A stretch of 64,000 nt of DNA. Origin: an uncultured Chloroflexota bacterium. Its GTDB lineage: Bacteria > Chloroflexota > UBA11872. How positions within the stretch are numbered: the stretch's first letter is position 1; each line of letters starts with the position of its first letter. The stretch spans positions 1 through 64,000 of the forward strand of contig OY282448.1 in the NCBI GenBank assembly GCA_958296175.1, given 5' to 3'. The notes beneath the pieces were generated by a model, which ran no database searches, had not been told where the DNA came from, and worked only from the letters and a program-made list of their open reading frames with translations. The position numbers and the translations under genes are program-made. Shown here piece by piece: positions 33,931 to 43,155 of the stretch.

Positions 33931-35108
33931 GGCGCGGCCCCGTCAGATGCCGGCGGCGGGCGCGGGTTCGCCGCAAGTGCGGGAGCGTCCGGCAGCGGGG
34001 GAGCGGCGGGCGGAGGAGCGGCAGCAGGTGCGAGCGCCGCATCGGCCGCGCGCTGCTGCGCATGGAGGAATTCGCTGCCCGCCCAGCGCAGGAACGTCCA
34101 CAACAGCGCGCCGATGGGGATGCCAAAAAGCACGCCCCAGAACCCGGCGGCGATGCCGCCCAGAATGACGCTGGACAGGATCACGATGGGATTCACGCCG
34201 ATGGCGGCGCCCATCACGCGCGGCTTGATGACGTTTTCGATCACCACGGAAGCCACGGTGACGGTGACGCCGACCCAGATCGCCAGGTCGATGCGCACGG
34301 CCGCGGCCATGCCGATGGGCAACGCGATGCCGGCGATCATGCCAATGAAGGGGATGAACAGCAGGACACCGGTCAGCACCGCGACCAGGAGGCCAAACTC
34401 CAGACCGGCAACGGCATAGGCAATAACGACCACGGCGCCCCAGATGACCGAGGCGACGAACTGGCCGCCCAGCCAGGCGCCAAACGTGAGTTCGCTGGCG
34501 CGCACGCCGCGTTCCAGCCGCGCCGACCAGTCGGCCGGCAGCGAGGCCGACAGGCGCTGCACGCCGGTGTCCCAGCCCAGCAGCAGATAGAACGAGAGAA
34601 CCAGCGTCACGGCCGCCGACACCACGCCGCCAGCGACGGCGCCGGTGGCCGTGATGGCCCCGGACGCCAGCTCCTGCACCACGGCGACCAGCTGCTGACT
34701 GGCGTTGGTGATGGCCGAGCGCACGAAGTCCTCCGGCACGCCCAGGCGAACCAGCTGCGCTTGCAGGTTGCTGAGGTCCTGGGGAATGGCGCCCACCTGC
34801 TGCGTGAGGCTCTCGGCCGCCTGCCCCACCTGACCAAACAGCGGCGGCAGCACAAAGAACAGCCCCACGCCGACCACGCCCAGCACGACCAGATAGACGA
34901 ACCCCGCCGCCAGCGCCCGGGGGATGCGCAACCGCCGCAGCAGACGCACCGGACCCAGCGCCACCACGGTGAGAATCCAGGCCACCAGCAGCATGACCAC
35001 GAACGTGCCGGCCTGGCTGAGCACGCTCCATAGAAACTGCATGAGCCACGCCGTGGCCACGCCGATGGCCAGGTACACCAAGACGAGCCGTGAGCGGTCA
35101 CTCTCCAT
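33927..35108 (-). CDS. AI-2E family (DUF20) permease-like membrane protein
   Basis: 393 residues from the ATG at 35108; the open frame upstream is not family-like. Several membrane helices: AWLMQFLWSVLSQAGTFVVMLLVAW, then AAGFVYLVVLGVVGVGLFFVLPPLF, a large amphipathic region (QVGQAAESLTQQVGAIPQDL), and a C-terminal bundle with LLVAVLTGVLLFIPFIGMI and FWGVLFGIPIGALLWT. It ends in an Ala/Pro-rich cytoplasmic tail. The family includes transporters for AI-2 export or sodium/proton exchange; the substrate is unknown. Its TAG overlaps the ATA of the ABC exporter gene. Confidence 0.85.
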   Translation of the reverse strand: MESDRSRLVLVYLAIGVATAWLMQFLWSVLSQAGTFVVMLLVAWILTVVALGPVRLLRRLRIPRALAAGFVYLVVLGVVGVGLFFVLPPLFGQVGQAAESLTQQVGAIPQDLSNLQAQLVRLGVPEDFVRSAITNASQQLVAVVQELASGAITATGAVAGGVVSAAVTLVLSFYLLLGWDTGVQRLSASLPADWSARLERGVRASELTFGAWLGGQFVASVIWGAVVVIAYAVAGLEFGLLVAVLTGVLLFIPFIGMIAGIALPIGMAAAVRIDLAIWVGVTVTVASVVIENVIKPRVMGAAIGVNPIVILSSVILGGIAAGFWGVLFGIPIGALLWTFLRWAGSEFLHAQQRAADAALAPAAAPPPAAPPLPDAPALAANPRPPPASDGAAP

Positions 35109-35408
35109 GGTCTGCTGGACGCCGCTCCCTCGCGCGCCGCACACGGCTGGCGATTCTACCCCGGAAGGAGAGCGCCGGGGATGAGGAGACGCGCGGGTGT
35201 TGCCGCTCCTCGTCTTTCTTTTCTCCCCTGGGATCGGGGGCGTTGCGAAACCTCGGCGCGCGGTGGGGCGGTTCGGTCCTGCCGCCCCCGAGGCATCGCA
35301 GGCGCCGCCGCCCCGCCTGGTTCCGCCCTCCGGCCGGCGGACGCCGGACCGGCGCCCTGCGCGGGCCGCGGCGCGGCCCGCGCCTGTCACGTGGATGATA
35401 ATCGTCCT

Positions 35409-35650
35409 ATGCGTGTCGTCGGCATCGAGGAGGACAAGCTCGCAACGCCGTGCGTGCGATAGCGGCACGCGCGCTCGCTGAGCTAGGGACGCGGCGGTGC
35501 GCGGCCTATCGCTCCAATGACGTCCTCACGCACGCGGCCCGCGGGTTGCCGAGCTGCATCGCGCTCATCACCGCGGGCGCACTTCTCGTGCAAGACATCC
35601 TTCTCATGTCGGCCGTACTTGCCGCGGGCCGATGGCTCTATAGCTCCGGT
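35409..35650 (+). pseudogene. Remnant of an amidohydrolase-2-like gene
   Basis: An ATG at 35409 gives MRVVGIEEDKLATPCVR and then a stop. That resembles the MRVIGIEEH-type start of amidohydrolase-2 (ACMSD-like) enzymes, but the metal-binding His is gone. In a shifted frame from ~35450, ALAELGTRRCAAYRSND resembles the next conserved LGERRLADMDAAGID region. No further homology can be followed. A frameshifted, truncated remnant is the simplest reading. Confidence 0.3.
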
Positions 35651-35740
35651 TTACACGACGTGAGAGGCGATCCTATCTGGGCGGCAACAAACGCCTTCGA
35701 CGAGACCGATTACCCCCCTCAGCCGGGTCTTCGCTGCACG

Positions 35741-35778
35741 GAAGACCCTCACCCTACCCTCTCCCAGAGGGAGAGGGG
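35741..35778 (+). repeat. Palindromic repeat family, intergenic copy
   Basis: GAAGACCCTCACCCTACCCT followed by CTCCCAGAGGGAGAGGGG. The CCCTCTCCC and GGGAGAGGG arms are perfect. Nearly the whole element is identical to 55794-55831 in the glycosyltransferase gene. Purine-rich sequence with GTTCGACCGGAGGG and GCTCGACCGGAGGG repeats follows to 35830. Confidence 0.8.
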
Positions 35779-36198
35779 AAAGAAGGGGTTCGACCGGAGG
35801 GAGAAGGAAAAGAGGGGGGCTCGACCGGAGGGGTGGAGGGGGTAGGGCCGGGGCTGGGCTGGGGCGCTTGTTTTGTTCATCCTGTGCATTCACATCGGTG
35901 TCGTCTTGTGGATGGGGGAATCTACTCGGGACAGGGTGATTTCCCAGCCGCTGGCGAGACGAACCCGCTCGAGCACACCACGCCTTCCGCATAGCGCTGA
36001 TTTCCCGGCCGCTGGCGGGGCGAACAGCGAATGGACGTCCACGATCAGCACGCGGGGCAGCGCCTGGCGGCCGGGGGCGTGGGTACCACAGTGGCGTGTC
36101 GTGCGCGGTAGGCGGAGGCAGCGCCTGGCGGCTGGGGGCGTGGGTAAGGGGGGCGGGGGCGCCAGCGCCGATGGTGCCGACGCCGAGCGGCCGCCCGT

Positions 36199-36519
36199 TC
36201 ACCGCAGCGGGGAGAAGGACGCGGGGCGCATGTAGGTGCTGGTCACGTTGGCCACGATGGGGCCGTCGCGTTCGGAGTCGGCCTCGATGGCGTGCCAGGC
36301 GGGGTCGTTGGCGAACGCTTCCCACTTGCGTTCGCGGTCCGCCGCGTCATCGAAGACTGTGACGTAGATCAGCCGCGGGTTGTCGTCCACGATCTCTGTC
36401 CACACGCCGGCCACGTCGAATCCGTGCTGGCGGAACACTGCGGCGGCGCGTTCCAGCCGCGCCAGCATGGCCGGCATGCGGCCGGGCAGAATCTCGTACA
36501 CGCGCAGTTCGTACATCAT
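36199..36519 (-). CDS. NIPSNAP-family protein
   Basis: 106 residues, ATG with GAGG upstream; a second ATG follows at once. MYELRVYEILPGRMPAMLARL, then FRQHGFDVAGVWTEIVDDNPRLIYVTVFDD and EAFANDPAWHAIEADSERDGPIV show the ferredoxin-like alpha/beta fold of NIPSNAP. These small proteins dimerise and are often found next to catabolic enzymes, without a settled reaction. It lies ~120 bp downstream of a sugar-isomerase-like gene on the same strand, so the two may be co-transcribed. Confidence 0.85.
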   Translation of the reverse strand: MMYELRVYEILPGRMPAMLARLERAAAVFRQHGFDVAGVWTEIVDDNPRLIYVTVFDDAADRERKWEAFANDPAWHAIEADSERDGPIVANVTSTYMRPASFSPLR

Positions 36520-36637
36520 GGCCTCGACCTCACGACTTCTGTGTGACCTACGTCTGGGGAGCTCGGGTTCTGGATTCGCGCCGGCGGCGGGACTGGCGGG
36601 GTGCGTGCGTGCGGCCGTCCTGCGGCGGTTTCCGTCG

Positions 36638-37597
36638 TCAGCAGCATTCGGCGGCGCTTGCGCGTTGGCGGGGGAGCACGAGTGCGCCGACCTGCCGCGC
36701 GGCTTCGTGCACGCGGGCGAAGTTGTGCGCGTAGGACGCTTCGTCGGGCAGGTGCTCGCAGTAGCAAGGCGTGTCCGGGTCCAGCGCATCCAGGCGGCGC
36801 AGGTAGGCCGCCAGGTCGAGCACCCCTTCGCCGATCAGCACTTCGTCCCACTTGAGGATCAAGTGCCCGGCGTCCCAGCGCAGGTCCTTCACGTGCGCGG
36901 CGTACACGTGGTCGGCCAGCAGGTCGAACGTGCAGTGGATGAGCGACGTGGTGTCGAAATAGGTGTCCGCCGCGATCATGTTCACGATATCGAGCTGCAG
37001 CCCCACGCGGGGATGGTCGACCGAGTCCAGGAACGCGCGGATGTCTTCGGGCTGGTAGAAGAAGCTGTGGTTGAAAGGTTCGATCAGGAAGCGCGTGTGC
37101 CGCAGGTCCAGCCCGTCCATCACGCGCAGCACCAGCTCGCGCAGTTCGGCTTTGTAAGCGTCGGTGTACATGACGGGGTGCGGGGTCAGCAGGCCGCCGG
37201 TCGGGTCTTTGGTGCCCGGCAGGACGTGCAGGGTGCGGCATTGCATGGCGTCGGCGTTGCGCAGCGCGCGGCGGATGGCCGTGAGACGCCGGGCCGCGAG
37301 CTCGGGATCGGCGGTCATCAGATTGGCGTTGAAACTGGCCTCGCCGACCAGGATGCCGAGCGCGCGGGCGCGTTCGCCGAACGCGGCGCTGTCCTGGAGG
37401 GACCAGTCCGCCAGGTCGACGGGCGCACCAATGGCGGAGAGGCCGTAGCGGTCCAGCTGCGGCGTCATGAGCTCGAGGTCGTCGATGGAACTGGGGCGCA
37501 CGAAGCGCAGCTCGGGCGGCGCGGGCGGCGCCTGGCTGGGGTCGCGCCGCAGGGCGACGTCGAGATCGACGATGGGATAGAGGCCGCCAAGCCGCAT
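36638..37597 (-). CDS. Sugar phosphate isomerase/epimerase-like TIM barrel
   Basis: 319 residues from the ATG at 37597 (MRLGGLYPIVDLD). An AP-endonuclease-2/xylose-isomerase-like barrel: MTPQLDRYGLSAIGAPVDL, EASFNANLMT, MQCRTLHVLPGTKDP, FLIEPFNHSFFY (metal Glu), VGLQLDIVNMI (metal Asp), VYAAHVKDLRWD (His) and PCYCEHLPDEASY (Glu). These are the usual metal ligands of the family. Such enzymes interconvert ketoses or act on inositol-type intermediates; the actual substrate is unknown. Confidence 0.85.
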   Translation of the reverse strand: MRLGGLYPIVDLDVALRRDPSQAPPAPPELRFVRPSSIDDLELMTPQLDRYGLSAIGAPVDLADWSLQDSAAFGERARALGILVGEASFNANLMTADPELAARRLTAIRRALRNADAMQCRTLHVLPGTKDPTGGLLTPHPVMYTDAYKAELRELVLRVMDGLDLRHTRFLIEPFNHSFFYQPEDIRAFLDSVDHPRVGLQLDIVNMIAADTYFDTTSLIHCTFDLLADHVYAAHVKDLRWDAGHLILKWDEVLIGEGVLDLAAYLRRLDALDPDTPCYCEHLPDEASYAHNFARVHEAARQVGALVLPRQRASAAECC

Positions 37598-37893
37598 CAG
37601 GCGTCGTCCATTGCCATCACCTGCGGCAACCGCTGCCGGGAGCACCCGGCCGAGACCAAGTCGATAGTAGCGAGTGCGCGTCGGCGGCGTGACGCCGCAT
37701 CCAGCCGGCGCGTGGGATCGGGCGAGGTTGTTTTTTCTTGCGCGGCGGCGCAGCGGCGGGCAGGCGCAGGAACAGCACGGGGCGTGCTGGGGGGCGGGCG
37801 GCGCGGGCGGAGGCATAGCGCAGCCTGCGACGTGGACGGCTGGCGTTGGCGGCGGCGGCGACGGCTCGCGTCCGCCGATGGTGCGCGGCTCGG

Positions 37894-37967
37894 CACGCCC
37901 GGAGGGATTCGAACCCCCGACCCCTGGTTCCGAAGACCAGTGCTCTGATCCGCTGAGCTACGGGCGC
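37894..37967 (-). tRNA. tRNA-Arg (anticodon TCG)
   Basis: Minus strand: acceptor GCGCCCG pairs with CGGGCGT with a G-U closing pair, discriminator G. Anticodon stem CTGGT/ACCAG encloses loop CTTCGGA. The T arm is GGGGG-TTCGAAT-CCCTC. CCA is not encoded. The D loop carries GGATCAGAGC, one base longer than the common form. Confidence 0.93.
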
Positions 37968-38295
37968 GTGCGGGCGTCGAGTCTATCGGAGGCGGCGGCA
38001 GGTTCCGCGGCATCGGGGAGCGTGCGCGCCCCTGGCGGGGCAGGGGCGGGATTGTTGCGTGAGCCTGCCGCCGCCTCGAGCTGGACGAGCGGGAACATTC
38101 GACCTCTGCTCGTCTCCCTGGAAGAGACCTTTGCGTCGATCACTGCCGGGGCGGTCTGCGACCCGACCGAAGGCTCGTCGAACCTGTCGATGGCGACGAT
38201 GGCTGCCGGCGTGCGCCGGAATGACGCGGCCGTGCCCAGGCCGCTGGCAGACCGCGGGGGCGAAGGGGAAGGGAAAAGAGGTGGCGGGGGGTGGG
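37968..38295. other. Gap between tRNA-Arg and the SRPBCC gene
   Basis: 328 bp without a gene I can support. A GGCGTGCGCCGGAATGACGCG segment near 38206-38226 resembles the end of the GGATTCC..GGAATGACGG repeat. Nothing else is seen. Confidence 0.5.
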
Positions 38296-38712
38296 CTAGT
38301 TTTCGAGGCGGGTCTTGATAGCAGCCATCCAGCGTTGCCAGCGTTGGGCAAAAACCTGGTCGATGTCGGTGCGGACCCCGCGCAGGGAGCCGAAGCCGGA
38401 CTGAATCACGTCCACGCGGCAGCCGTCGCCGTCGCGGACGAAATCGAACGACACCACGCTGGGCCAGTTCTGCACCATGCGCCAGGTCAGCCGCACGCCA
38501 CGGTCGTACTCGCCGATGCGGCCGATCACGGGGCCCAGCTCCGGGTCGCGAAACCCGATGCGGCCGCCGGACCCGCGCGTGACGCGCACCCGCTGCAGGG
38601 GCTGCAAGCCGGCGGCCAGCACGTCCTGGTCCGCCAGCGCGTCGAACACGTCCTCCGGCGCGGCGGCGATTGCATACGACTGTTCGACGATGATCGAGCG
38701 TCCGTCGGCCAT
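38296..38712 (-). CDS. SRPBCC (START-like) family protein
   Basis: 138 residues; ATG with a strong AGGAGG 7 bp upstream. IVEQSYAIAAAPEDVFDALADQDVLAAGLQPL opens the helix-grip fold. FRDPELGPVIGRIGEYDRGVRLTW and SFDFVRDGDGCRVDVIQSGFG form the central sheet, and WQRWMAAIKTRLEN is the long C-terminal helix. It matches the polyketide-cyclase/AHSA1-like group. It binds a hydrophobic ligand or assists a partner; no ligand can be named. Confidence 0.82.
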   Translation of the reverse strand: MADGRSIIVEQSYAIAAAPEDVFDALADQDVLAAGLQPLQRVRVTRGSGGRIGFRDPELGPVIGRIGEYDRGVRLTWRMVQNWPSVVSFDFVRDGDGCRVDVIQSGFGSLRGVRTDIDQVFAQRWQRWMAAIKTRLEN

Positions 38713-38990
38713 GAATCCTCCTCGTCTGGCCGTGTGCGCTGTGCGGCGCGTGGGCATGAATCTACAACGGCGCTAGGCGGCAGCGCGACGCCGCGCCCAC
38801 CGCGGCATTGTCCCGGCCGGCGGGAACCATGCCGCCTGGACGGCGCCGGGCGGGGCGTACCTGCGCGCGCCGGCGGCCGCAAAGACCTGGCGCTCGGTAC
38901 CCGCGCTATGTAGGAGTGTCCCTGCGCGTGCCGGTGGTCGAGGCGGGACGTTCCCCTGGTCACCATCGACCGCGAGACCCCGCCGCCTCG

Positions 38991-40781
38991 CTAACCCGAC
39001 GGCTGCTCCGCCGGCGGCGCGGCGGCGTCACCCTCGGACCCAGCCGGCGGAGACTCGCCGCCGTCGGACGACGGGCGCGGCGCGCCGGCGTTGGGCGTTG
39101 GCAGCGCGTCCGGCGTCTGGCCGGCGGGCGCCGCGGGCAGTCGTTCCGTTGGCCCGAGGTAGCCCGTCCAGGCATCACCAACGAACGCCTGCTGCATCCA
39201 GGCCGCCGGGTCGACGGCAACGCCGGTGACGTGCACCTCCCAGTGCAGGTGCGGCCCGGTGGAGCGGCCGCTGTTGCCCACGGCGCCAATGCGCTGCCCC
39301 GACGTCACGACGTCGCCTGCCGTCACGTCGGTCTGGCTCAGATGCGCCGCGAGCGAGTAGACCCCGAACCCGTGATCGAGCACCACGCTGTCGCCGTAGA
39401 TCTGCAGCGTCCCCGCCCAGACCACCTGGCCGTCGGCCGCGGCGGCCACCTCCGCGCCCAGCGGCGCGGCCACGTCGGCCCCGCGATGGACCGCCTGTAC
39501 GGCGCCTGGATGCAGCACGCGCCGCTGGCCGTAGGGCGAGGTCGCCCAGCCGTCCGCCGGTGCCAGCAGCGCCCCGGTCCAGCGCGGCGGCCCGGTCACT
39601 CGGTCCGTCAGCCCCTGGATAAACGCCAGCTCCTGCGCCGACGTCTGGGGGTCCAGCAGATGCGCCAGCGACGAGTCGAGGGTGAATTCGAACGACGCAA
39701 ACTCGCCGGGCGCAACGTCGAACGGATGGTCGATCTCGTCGCCGCCCACCGCCAGGCGCACGCGGCGCGCGCCGGGCGCGGCGTCGGCCGCAACGCCAAT
39801 CAAGCTTTGCCAAGCGCCGCCCACGCACGCCAGCGGCAGTTCCCGCCCGTCCAGGCTCAGCCGAGCGTCCGGGCGGCCCGTGGAGAGCCGCGCCAGGAGC
39901 GTGGCCCCTTGGACGACGGCGGGCGCGTCCAGCGTCAGCTCCAGGTCGTCGGGCAGCGGCCGGCCCGGCGCGGCGGGCGCAACCGCCTCGGCTGGAAACA
40001 GCCCGGCCTCGCGCGCCAGGTCGCCGCTATTGGCAAAGATGACCTCGCCGGCCTGCGCCCAGGGCACGTCGACCGTCCACTGCTGCAACACCGCACGCTG
40101 GGCGCGCAGCACGCGCACGGCCCCAAAGTCCTGATAGGCAACCGGCAGACCCAGGCGCATCAGCCAGTCGGGCGTGGCCAGAAACTCGGCGCGGATGTCC
40201 GGGTTGGCGTCCAGCAGCGCCAGGTGGTTGGCCATCACCACGTCGAACGGCGCCCCCTCGTCGGCCGGCAGCTGCTGGTGGCGGGGGACCTGCCGGAACG
40301 CTTCCAGCCAGTCGTCCAGCCCGGCCCGGTGCATGGTGTCCAGCGTGTTGGCCGCGCGCGCGGATCCGCTGATCGGGTCCCATTGCAGCACCACCTTTTG
40401 GAAGGCCTGCACCAGGAAGCCGTGCTGCAGGAAGCGGCGCGAGACGGGATAGCCCAGCACGTGGACGCCGCCAAACGCTCGAAACGCGGTCCAGAAGCTG
40501 GCCGCCGCGTCGTCGCGCACGTCGAAGCCCGTGCGGCCGTCGGCGGTTTGCGTGAAGAACCACCCGTTGGGGACGGCGAAATCGGCGGCGCAGAAGGCCG
40601 GAGCGAGCGGCGGGGCCTCGGCGGGCGGCAGAGCCTCGGCGGGCGGCGAGTCGGCGGCGGCAGGCAGCGGGGGGGCGGCGGGCGGCTGGTCGGCGGCCGC
40701 GGGCGCCGCGGCCAGCAGCAACCCCGCCAGCGCCGCCAGCGCGGCGGCCCCCAGCAGGCGGCGCGGTGCGGCGCGCGTCAC
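38991..40781 (-). CDS. Secreted M23-family metallopeptidase
   Basis: 596 residues from a GTG. A signal peptide (RRLLGAAALAALAGLLLAAAPAAA) is followed by a Pro/Ala-rich stretch and a domain with PNGWFFTQTADGRTGFDVRDD and WTAFRAFGGVHVLGYPVSRRF, typical of the LGFP-like N-terminal module in Chloroflexota exported proteins. The C-terminal LytM/M23 domain (~420-540) has HRGADVAAPLG (zinc His and Asp) and HLHWEVHV (zinc His). It should cut peptidoglycan cross-bridges or act in wall remodelling outside the membrane. The ~50-residue tail is Pro/Gly-rich. Confidence 0.87.
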   Translation of the reverse strand: MTRAAPRRLLGAAALAALAGLLLAAAPAAADQPPAAPPLPAAADSPPAEALPPAEAPPLAPAFCAADFAVPNGWFFTQTADGRTGFDVRDDAAASFWTAFRAFGGVHVLGYPVSRRFLQHGFLVQAFQKVVLQWDPISGSARAANTLDTMHRAGLDDWLEAFRQVPRHQQLPADEGAPFDVVMANHLALLDANPDIRAEFLATPDWLMRLGLPVAYQDFGAVRVLRAQRAVLQQWTVDVPWAQAGEVIFANSGDLAREAGLFPAEAVAPAAPGRPLPDDLELTLDAPAVVQGATLLARLSTGRPDARLSLDGRELPLACVGGAWQSLIGVAADAAPGARRVRLAVGGDEIDHPFDVAPGEFASFEFTLDSSLAHLLDPQTSAQELAFIQGLTDRVTGPPRWTGALLAPADGWATSPYGQRRVLHPGAVQAVHRGADVAAPLGAEVAAAADGQVVWAGTLQIYGDSVVLDHGFGVYSLAAHLSQTDVTAGDVVTSGQRIGAVGNSGRSTGPHLHWEVHVTGVAVDPAAWMQQAFVGDAWTGYLGPTERLPAAPAGQTPDALPTPNAGAPRPSSDGGESPPAGSEGDAAAPPAEQPSG

Positions 40782-41308
40782 GTCGAGGGGTGTCCAGGGG
40801 TAGCGCGCGGCCTGCTGGTGGACCGCTGCGGTGCGGCGCGCGTCACGTCGGGGAAGTGTCCATCGGGAACGTTCCGTTCACGCGCTCGGTAACGCCGCGG
40901 CAGGCGCAGTGTGACGCAGCGATCACCCGTAGCTCGTTCTCCTCGCCCGTACCGAGCCATTTGCACCAAACACTGTCGGGGTGGGACGCGGCCCGCCCGC
41001 ATATTCGCCGAACCTGTCGGCCGCGGCGACGGATTCCCGCCCCGAATCGAGCACCTCGTAATCACGTGCAGGGCAGGCTGTTCACGGGAACGACGGGTCG
41101 CGCAAGGTCCGTTGCAGGCTGGGAGGAGCGGCGGCGCGCCTGTGTGGGCGCGGAGAACGACGCGCGTCCCGGGCGGGGAGGAACGGCGGCGCTCACCTCA
41201 CCATCCCCTGCAAGTGTCCAGGTCCGCAGCGTCTGAATTATGTAAAGCTCTTCCCTCGCGGTGCGCGATCGTCTTGACAAGACCGACGGCAGCTACTGAG
41301 ATATACCT
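40782..41308. other. Intergenic region upstream of two divergent exported-protein genes
   Basis: 527 bp between the M23 peptidase and the glycosidase-like gene. TGCGGCGCGCGTCACGTCG is repeated at ~40767 and ~40831. A perfect TTGACA lies at 41274-41279, 29 bp before the next ATG, but no good -10 follows at the right distance. No gene is supported. Confidence 0.5.
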
Positions 41309-43012
41309 ATGCATGCCGTTCACCCGCCGGCCAGCGGCCGGCCGGCCTGGGCGCGGCCGCGGCTTGGCGTTGGACGGCGGCGCTTCCTGGCGCTGGCCGG
41401 CGCCGCGGCGGCGCTGGCGGCCAGCGCCCCGCCGTCCTTGGCCGCGTCCGCTGCGGAGGCGGACGACGGCCGCACCGACTGGCGGGTGGACAGCGTTCCC
41501 GAGATTGGCGCCATGGCGCGCCGCGTGCACGACACGCTGGCCGCCACCGCCACGCGCCTGACCTGGCGCGGACGCGCCGTGCAAGGCATCGCGGCCGGCC
41601 GCCTGTACGCGCCCATCTTCATCCGCGACCTGGCCACCGTGCAGCCCGTGTTGCCCTATTTTCTGCCCCAGGCATTCAGCCAGACGCCCATCGAAGCATT
41701 CCTCGCCTCGCAAGCGTACGTGGCGCGCACGCCGGCGCTGCGCGGCGCGGTTGCGGCCACGTTGAACGCCGCCGGGGTCGTGGACAAGGCCACGGTGGTC
41801 AGCGACGAAGAAACCAGCGCCGTGCAGGCCGCGCACGCCTACTTCCGGGCGTTCGGCGGCTCGGACTGGCTGCGCTCCGACCTGGCGGGGCGCGCGGTCA
41901 TCGACCGGGTGGGCGACGCGCTGGCCTATCTCTGGCGGGAGCGGCGCTGGAACCAAGGCAGCCTGCTCTTCCGCGGCCACACCACCGACTGGGGCGACGT
42001 AAAGCGCGAGGCCGGCCCCGAACCAACCGACCTCCAGCCCGGCGACGACCTGACGCTGTCGCCGTTCGACCAGGCCTGGCATCTGCGGGCGCTGTTCGAC
42101 TACGCCGCAATGCTGGACGCGGTGGACCGCGGCGCCGCGGCCGACGCCCAACGCGCGCGCGCCGAACAGGTTCGAACCGAAACCAACGCCGCCCTCTGGC
42201 AGCCCGGCCGCGGGCATTACCGCGTGCACGCCCACGTGACGAACTGGGTCGACCCCTTCGACGAAGACGCCGTGGTGCCCATCAGCAACGTGCTGGCCGT
42301 CTACGCCGGGCTGGCCTCCGTCGATCAGACGCCGGCGATTTTCGAATCCGCCGAGCGCGCGGCGGCCGCCGCCGAAACGAACCGCGCCGGCCTCACCCTG
42401 GCGCCCGCCTTCCCCGACGGATTCTTCCAGAGCCGCCGCATGGCCGCGGGCGAGTATCAGAACGGCGCCGTGTGGGACTGGTGGGGCGGGTTGCAAATCG
42501 TCAGCGAGTTCGAACACGGCCACGCCGAACGCGGCATCGCCCATCTGGCGGCCGCCTCGCGCGCCTGGGAAGCCGCCGGCAGCGTGCACGAGTGGTTCCA
42601 CATCCCCAGCCAAACCTCCCAGGGGTCGGGCGACTTCGCCGGCGCGGCCGGCACCATGGCGCAGGCCGTCATCCGCGGCCTCTTTGGCGTCAGCATGACC
42701 ACCGACGGCTTCCGCGTCACGCCGCGGCTGGGCGGGCGCTCCGGCCGGCTGCGCGCGGTGCGGCCCGGCGGCGGGCGGCTCGACGTGGCCCAGGTCGTCT
42801 CTCCGTCGCACGTGTTCCTGGACATCCGGGCCGACACCGCGGCCGGCGGCCTGGCCTCGCTGCGGCTGCCCGACGAGTGGAGCGGCGCCGCGGCGTTCGT
42901 GGACGGCTGGCCAGCCGCCGCGCGCGTGTGGCGGGCTGGCGCCGACGTGTACGCAGGAGTGTGGCGGCTCGAGCCGGGCGTCCATTCCATCATCGCCGTG
43001 CGCACGGCCTGA
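41309..43012 (+). CDS. Tat-exported (alpha/alpha)6-barrel glycosidase-like protein
   Basis: 567 residues with a twin-Arg signal (GRRRFLALAGAAAALAASAP). The mature protein is helical and resembles six-hairpin glycosidases such as GH15/GH37/MGH1-type: LYAPIFIRDLATVQP, a GHTTDWGDVK segment, AWHLRALFDYAAMLDA, FPDGFFQSRRMAAGEYQNGAVWDWWGGLQ (typical substrate-site Gln-Asn-Gly) and SVHEWFHI (possible catalytic Glu). A small beta-sandwich domain closes it (~470-567). Probably trims an oligosaccharide outside the cell. The exact family is not certain. Confidence 0.65.
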   Translation: MHAVHPPASGRPAWARPRLGVGRRRFLALAGAAAALAASAPPSLAASAAEADDGRTDWRVDSVPEIGAMARRVHDTLAATATRLTWRGRAVQGIAAGRLYAPIFIRDLATVQPVLPYFLPQAFSQTPIEAFLASQAYVARTPALRGAVAATLNAAGVVDKATVVSDEETSAVQAAHAYFRAFGGSDWLRSDLAGRAVIDRVGDALAYLWRERRWNQGSLLFRGHTTDWGDVKREAGPEPTDLQPGDDLTLSPFDQAWHLRALFDYAAMLDAVDRGAAADAQRARAEQVRTETNAALWQPGRGHYRVHAHVTNWVDPFDEDAVVPISNVLAVYAGLASVDQTPAIFESAERAAAAAETNRAGLTLAPAFPDGFFQSRRMAAGEYQNGAVWDWWGGLQIVSEFEHGHAERGIAHLAAASRAWEAAGSVHEWFHIPSQTSQGSGDFAGAAGTMAQAVIRGLFGVSMTTDGFRVTPRLGGRSGRLRAVRPGGGRLDVAQVVSPSHVFLDIRADTAAGGLASLRLPDEWSGAAAFVDGWPAAARVWRAGADVYAGVWRLEPGVHSIIAVRTA

Positions 43013-43155
43013 CCCGCCATGCGAAATCGGCGGCGCGGCGCGTCCAGCGGCCGGCGGCCGGCGGCCGGCCCGGCCGCGGCGTTCACGGGACGCGGCGGCG
43101 GAAAGGAGCGGCGCACACGCGGCGGCGCAGCGGCCGCGCGCTGATCCGGTCGCTG

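Larger units (their letters stand above)
35109..36198. other. Long gap without an intact gene
   Basis: About 1.1 kb. Its left end holds the presumed upstream region of the AI-2E-type gene. Its middle (35409-35650) has a decayed amidohydrolase-like start, and 35741-35830 a palindromic repeat copy with trailing purine-rich sequence. From 35850 to 36190 there are only degenerate GC-rich direct repeats (CAGCGCCTGGCGGCYGGGGGCGTGGGTA twice, near 36058 and 36118). No complete gene can be supported. Confidence 0.6.

Noticed and set aside
35450..35845. A 131-residue plus-strand ORF
   Set aside because: Its second half is only the palindromic repeat read through; the first half is better explained as a remnant.
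41274..41309. Promoter with perfect TTGACA before the glycosidase-like gene
   Set aside because: No acceptable -10 hexamer at 16-18 bp; a better match would overlap the start codon.
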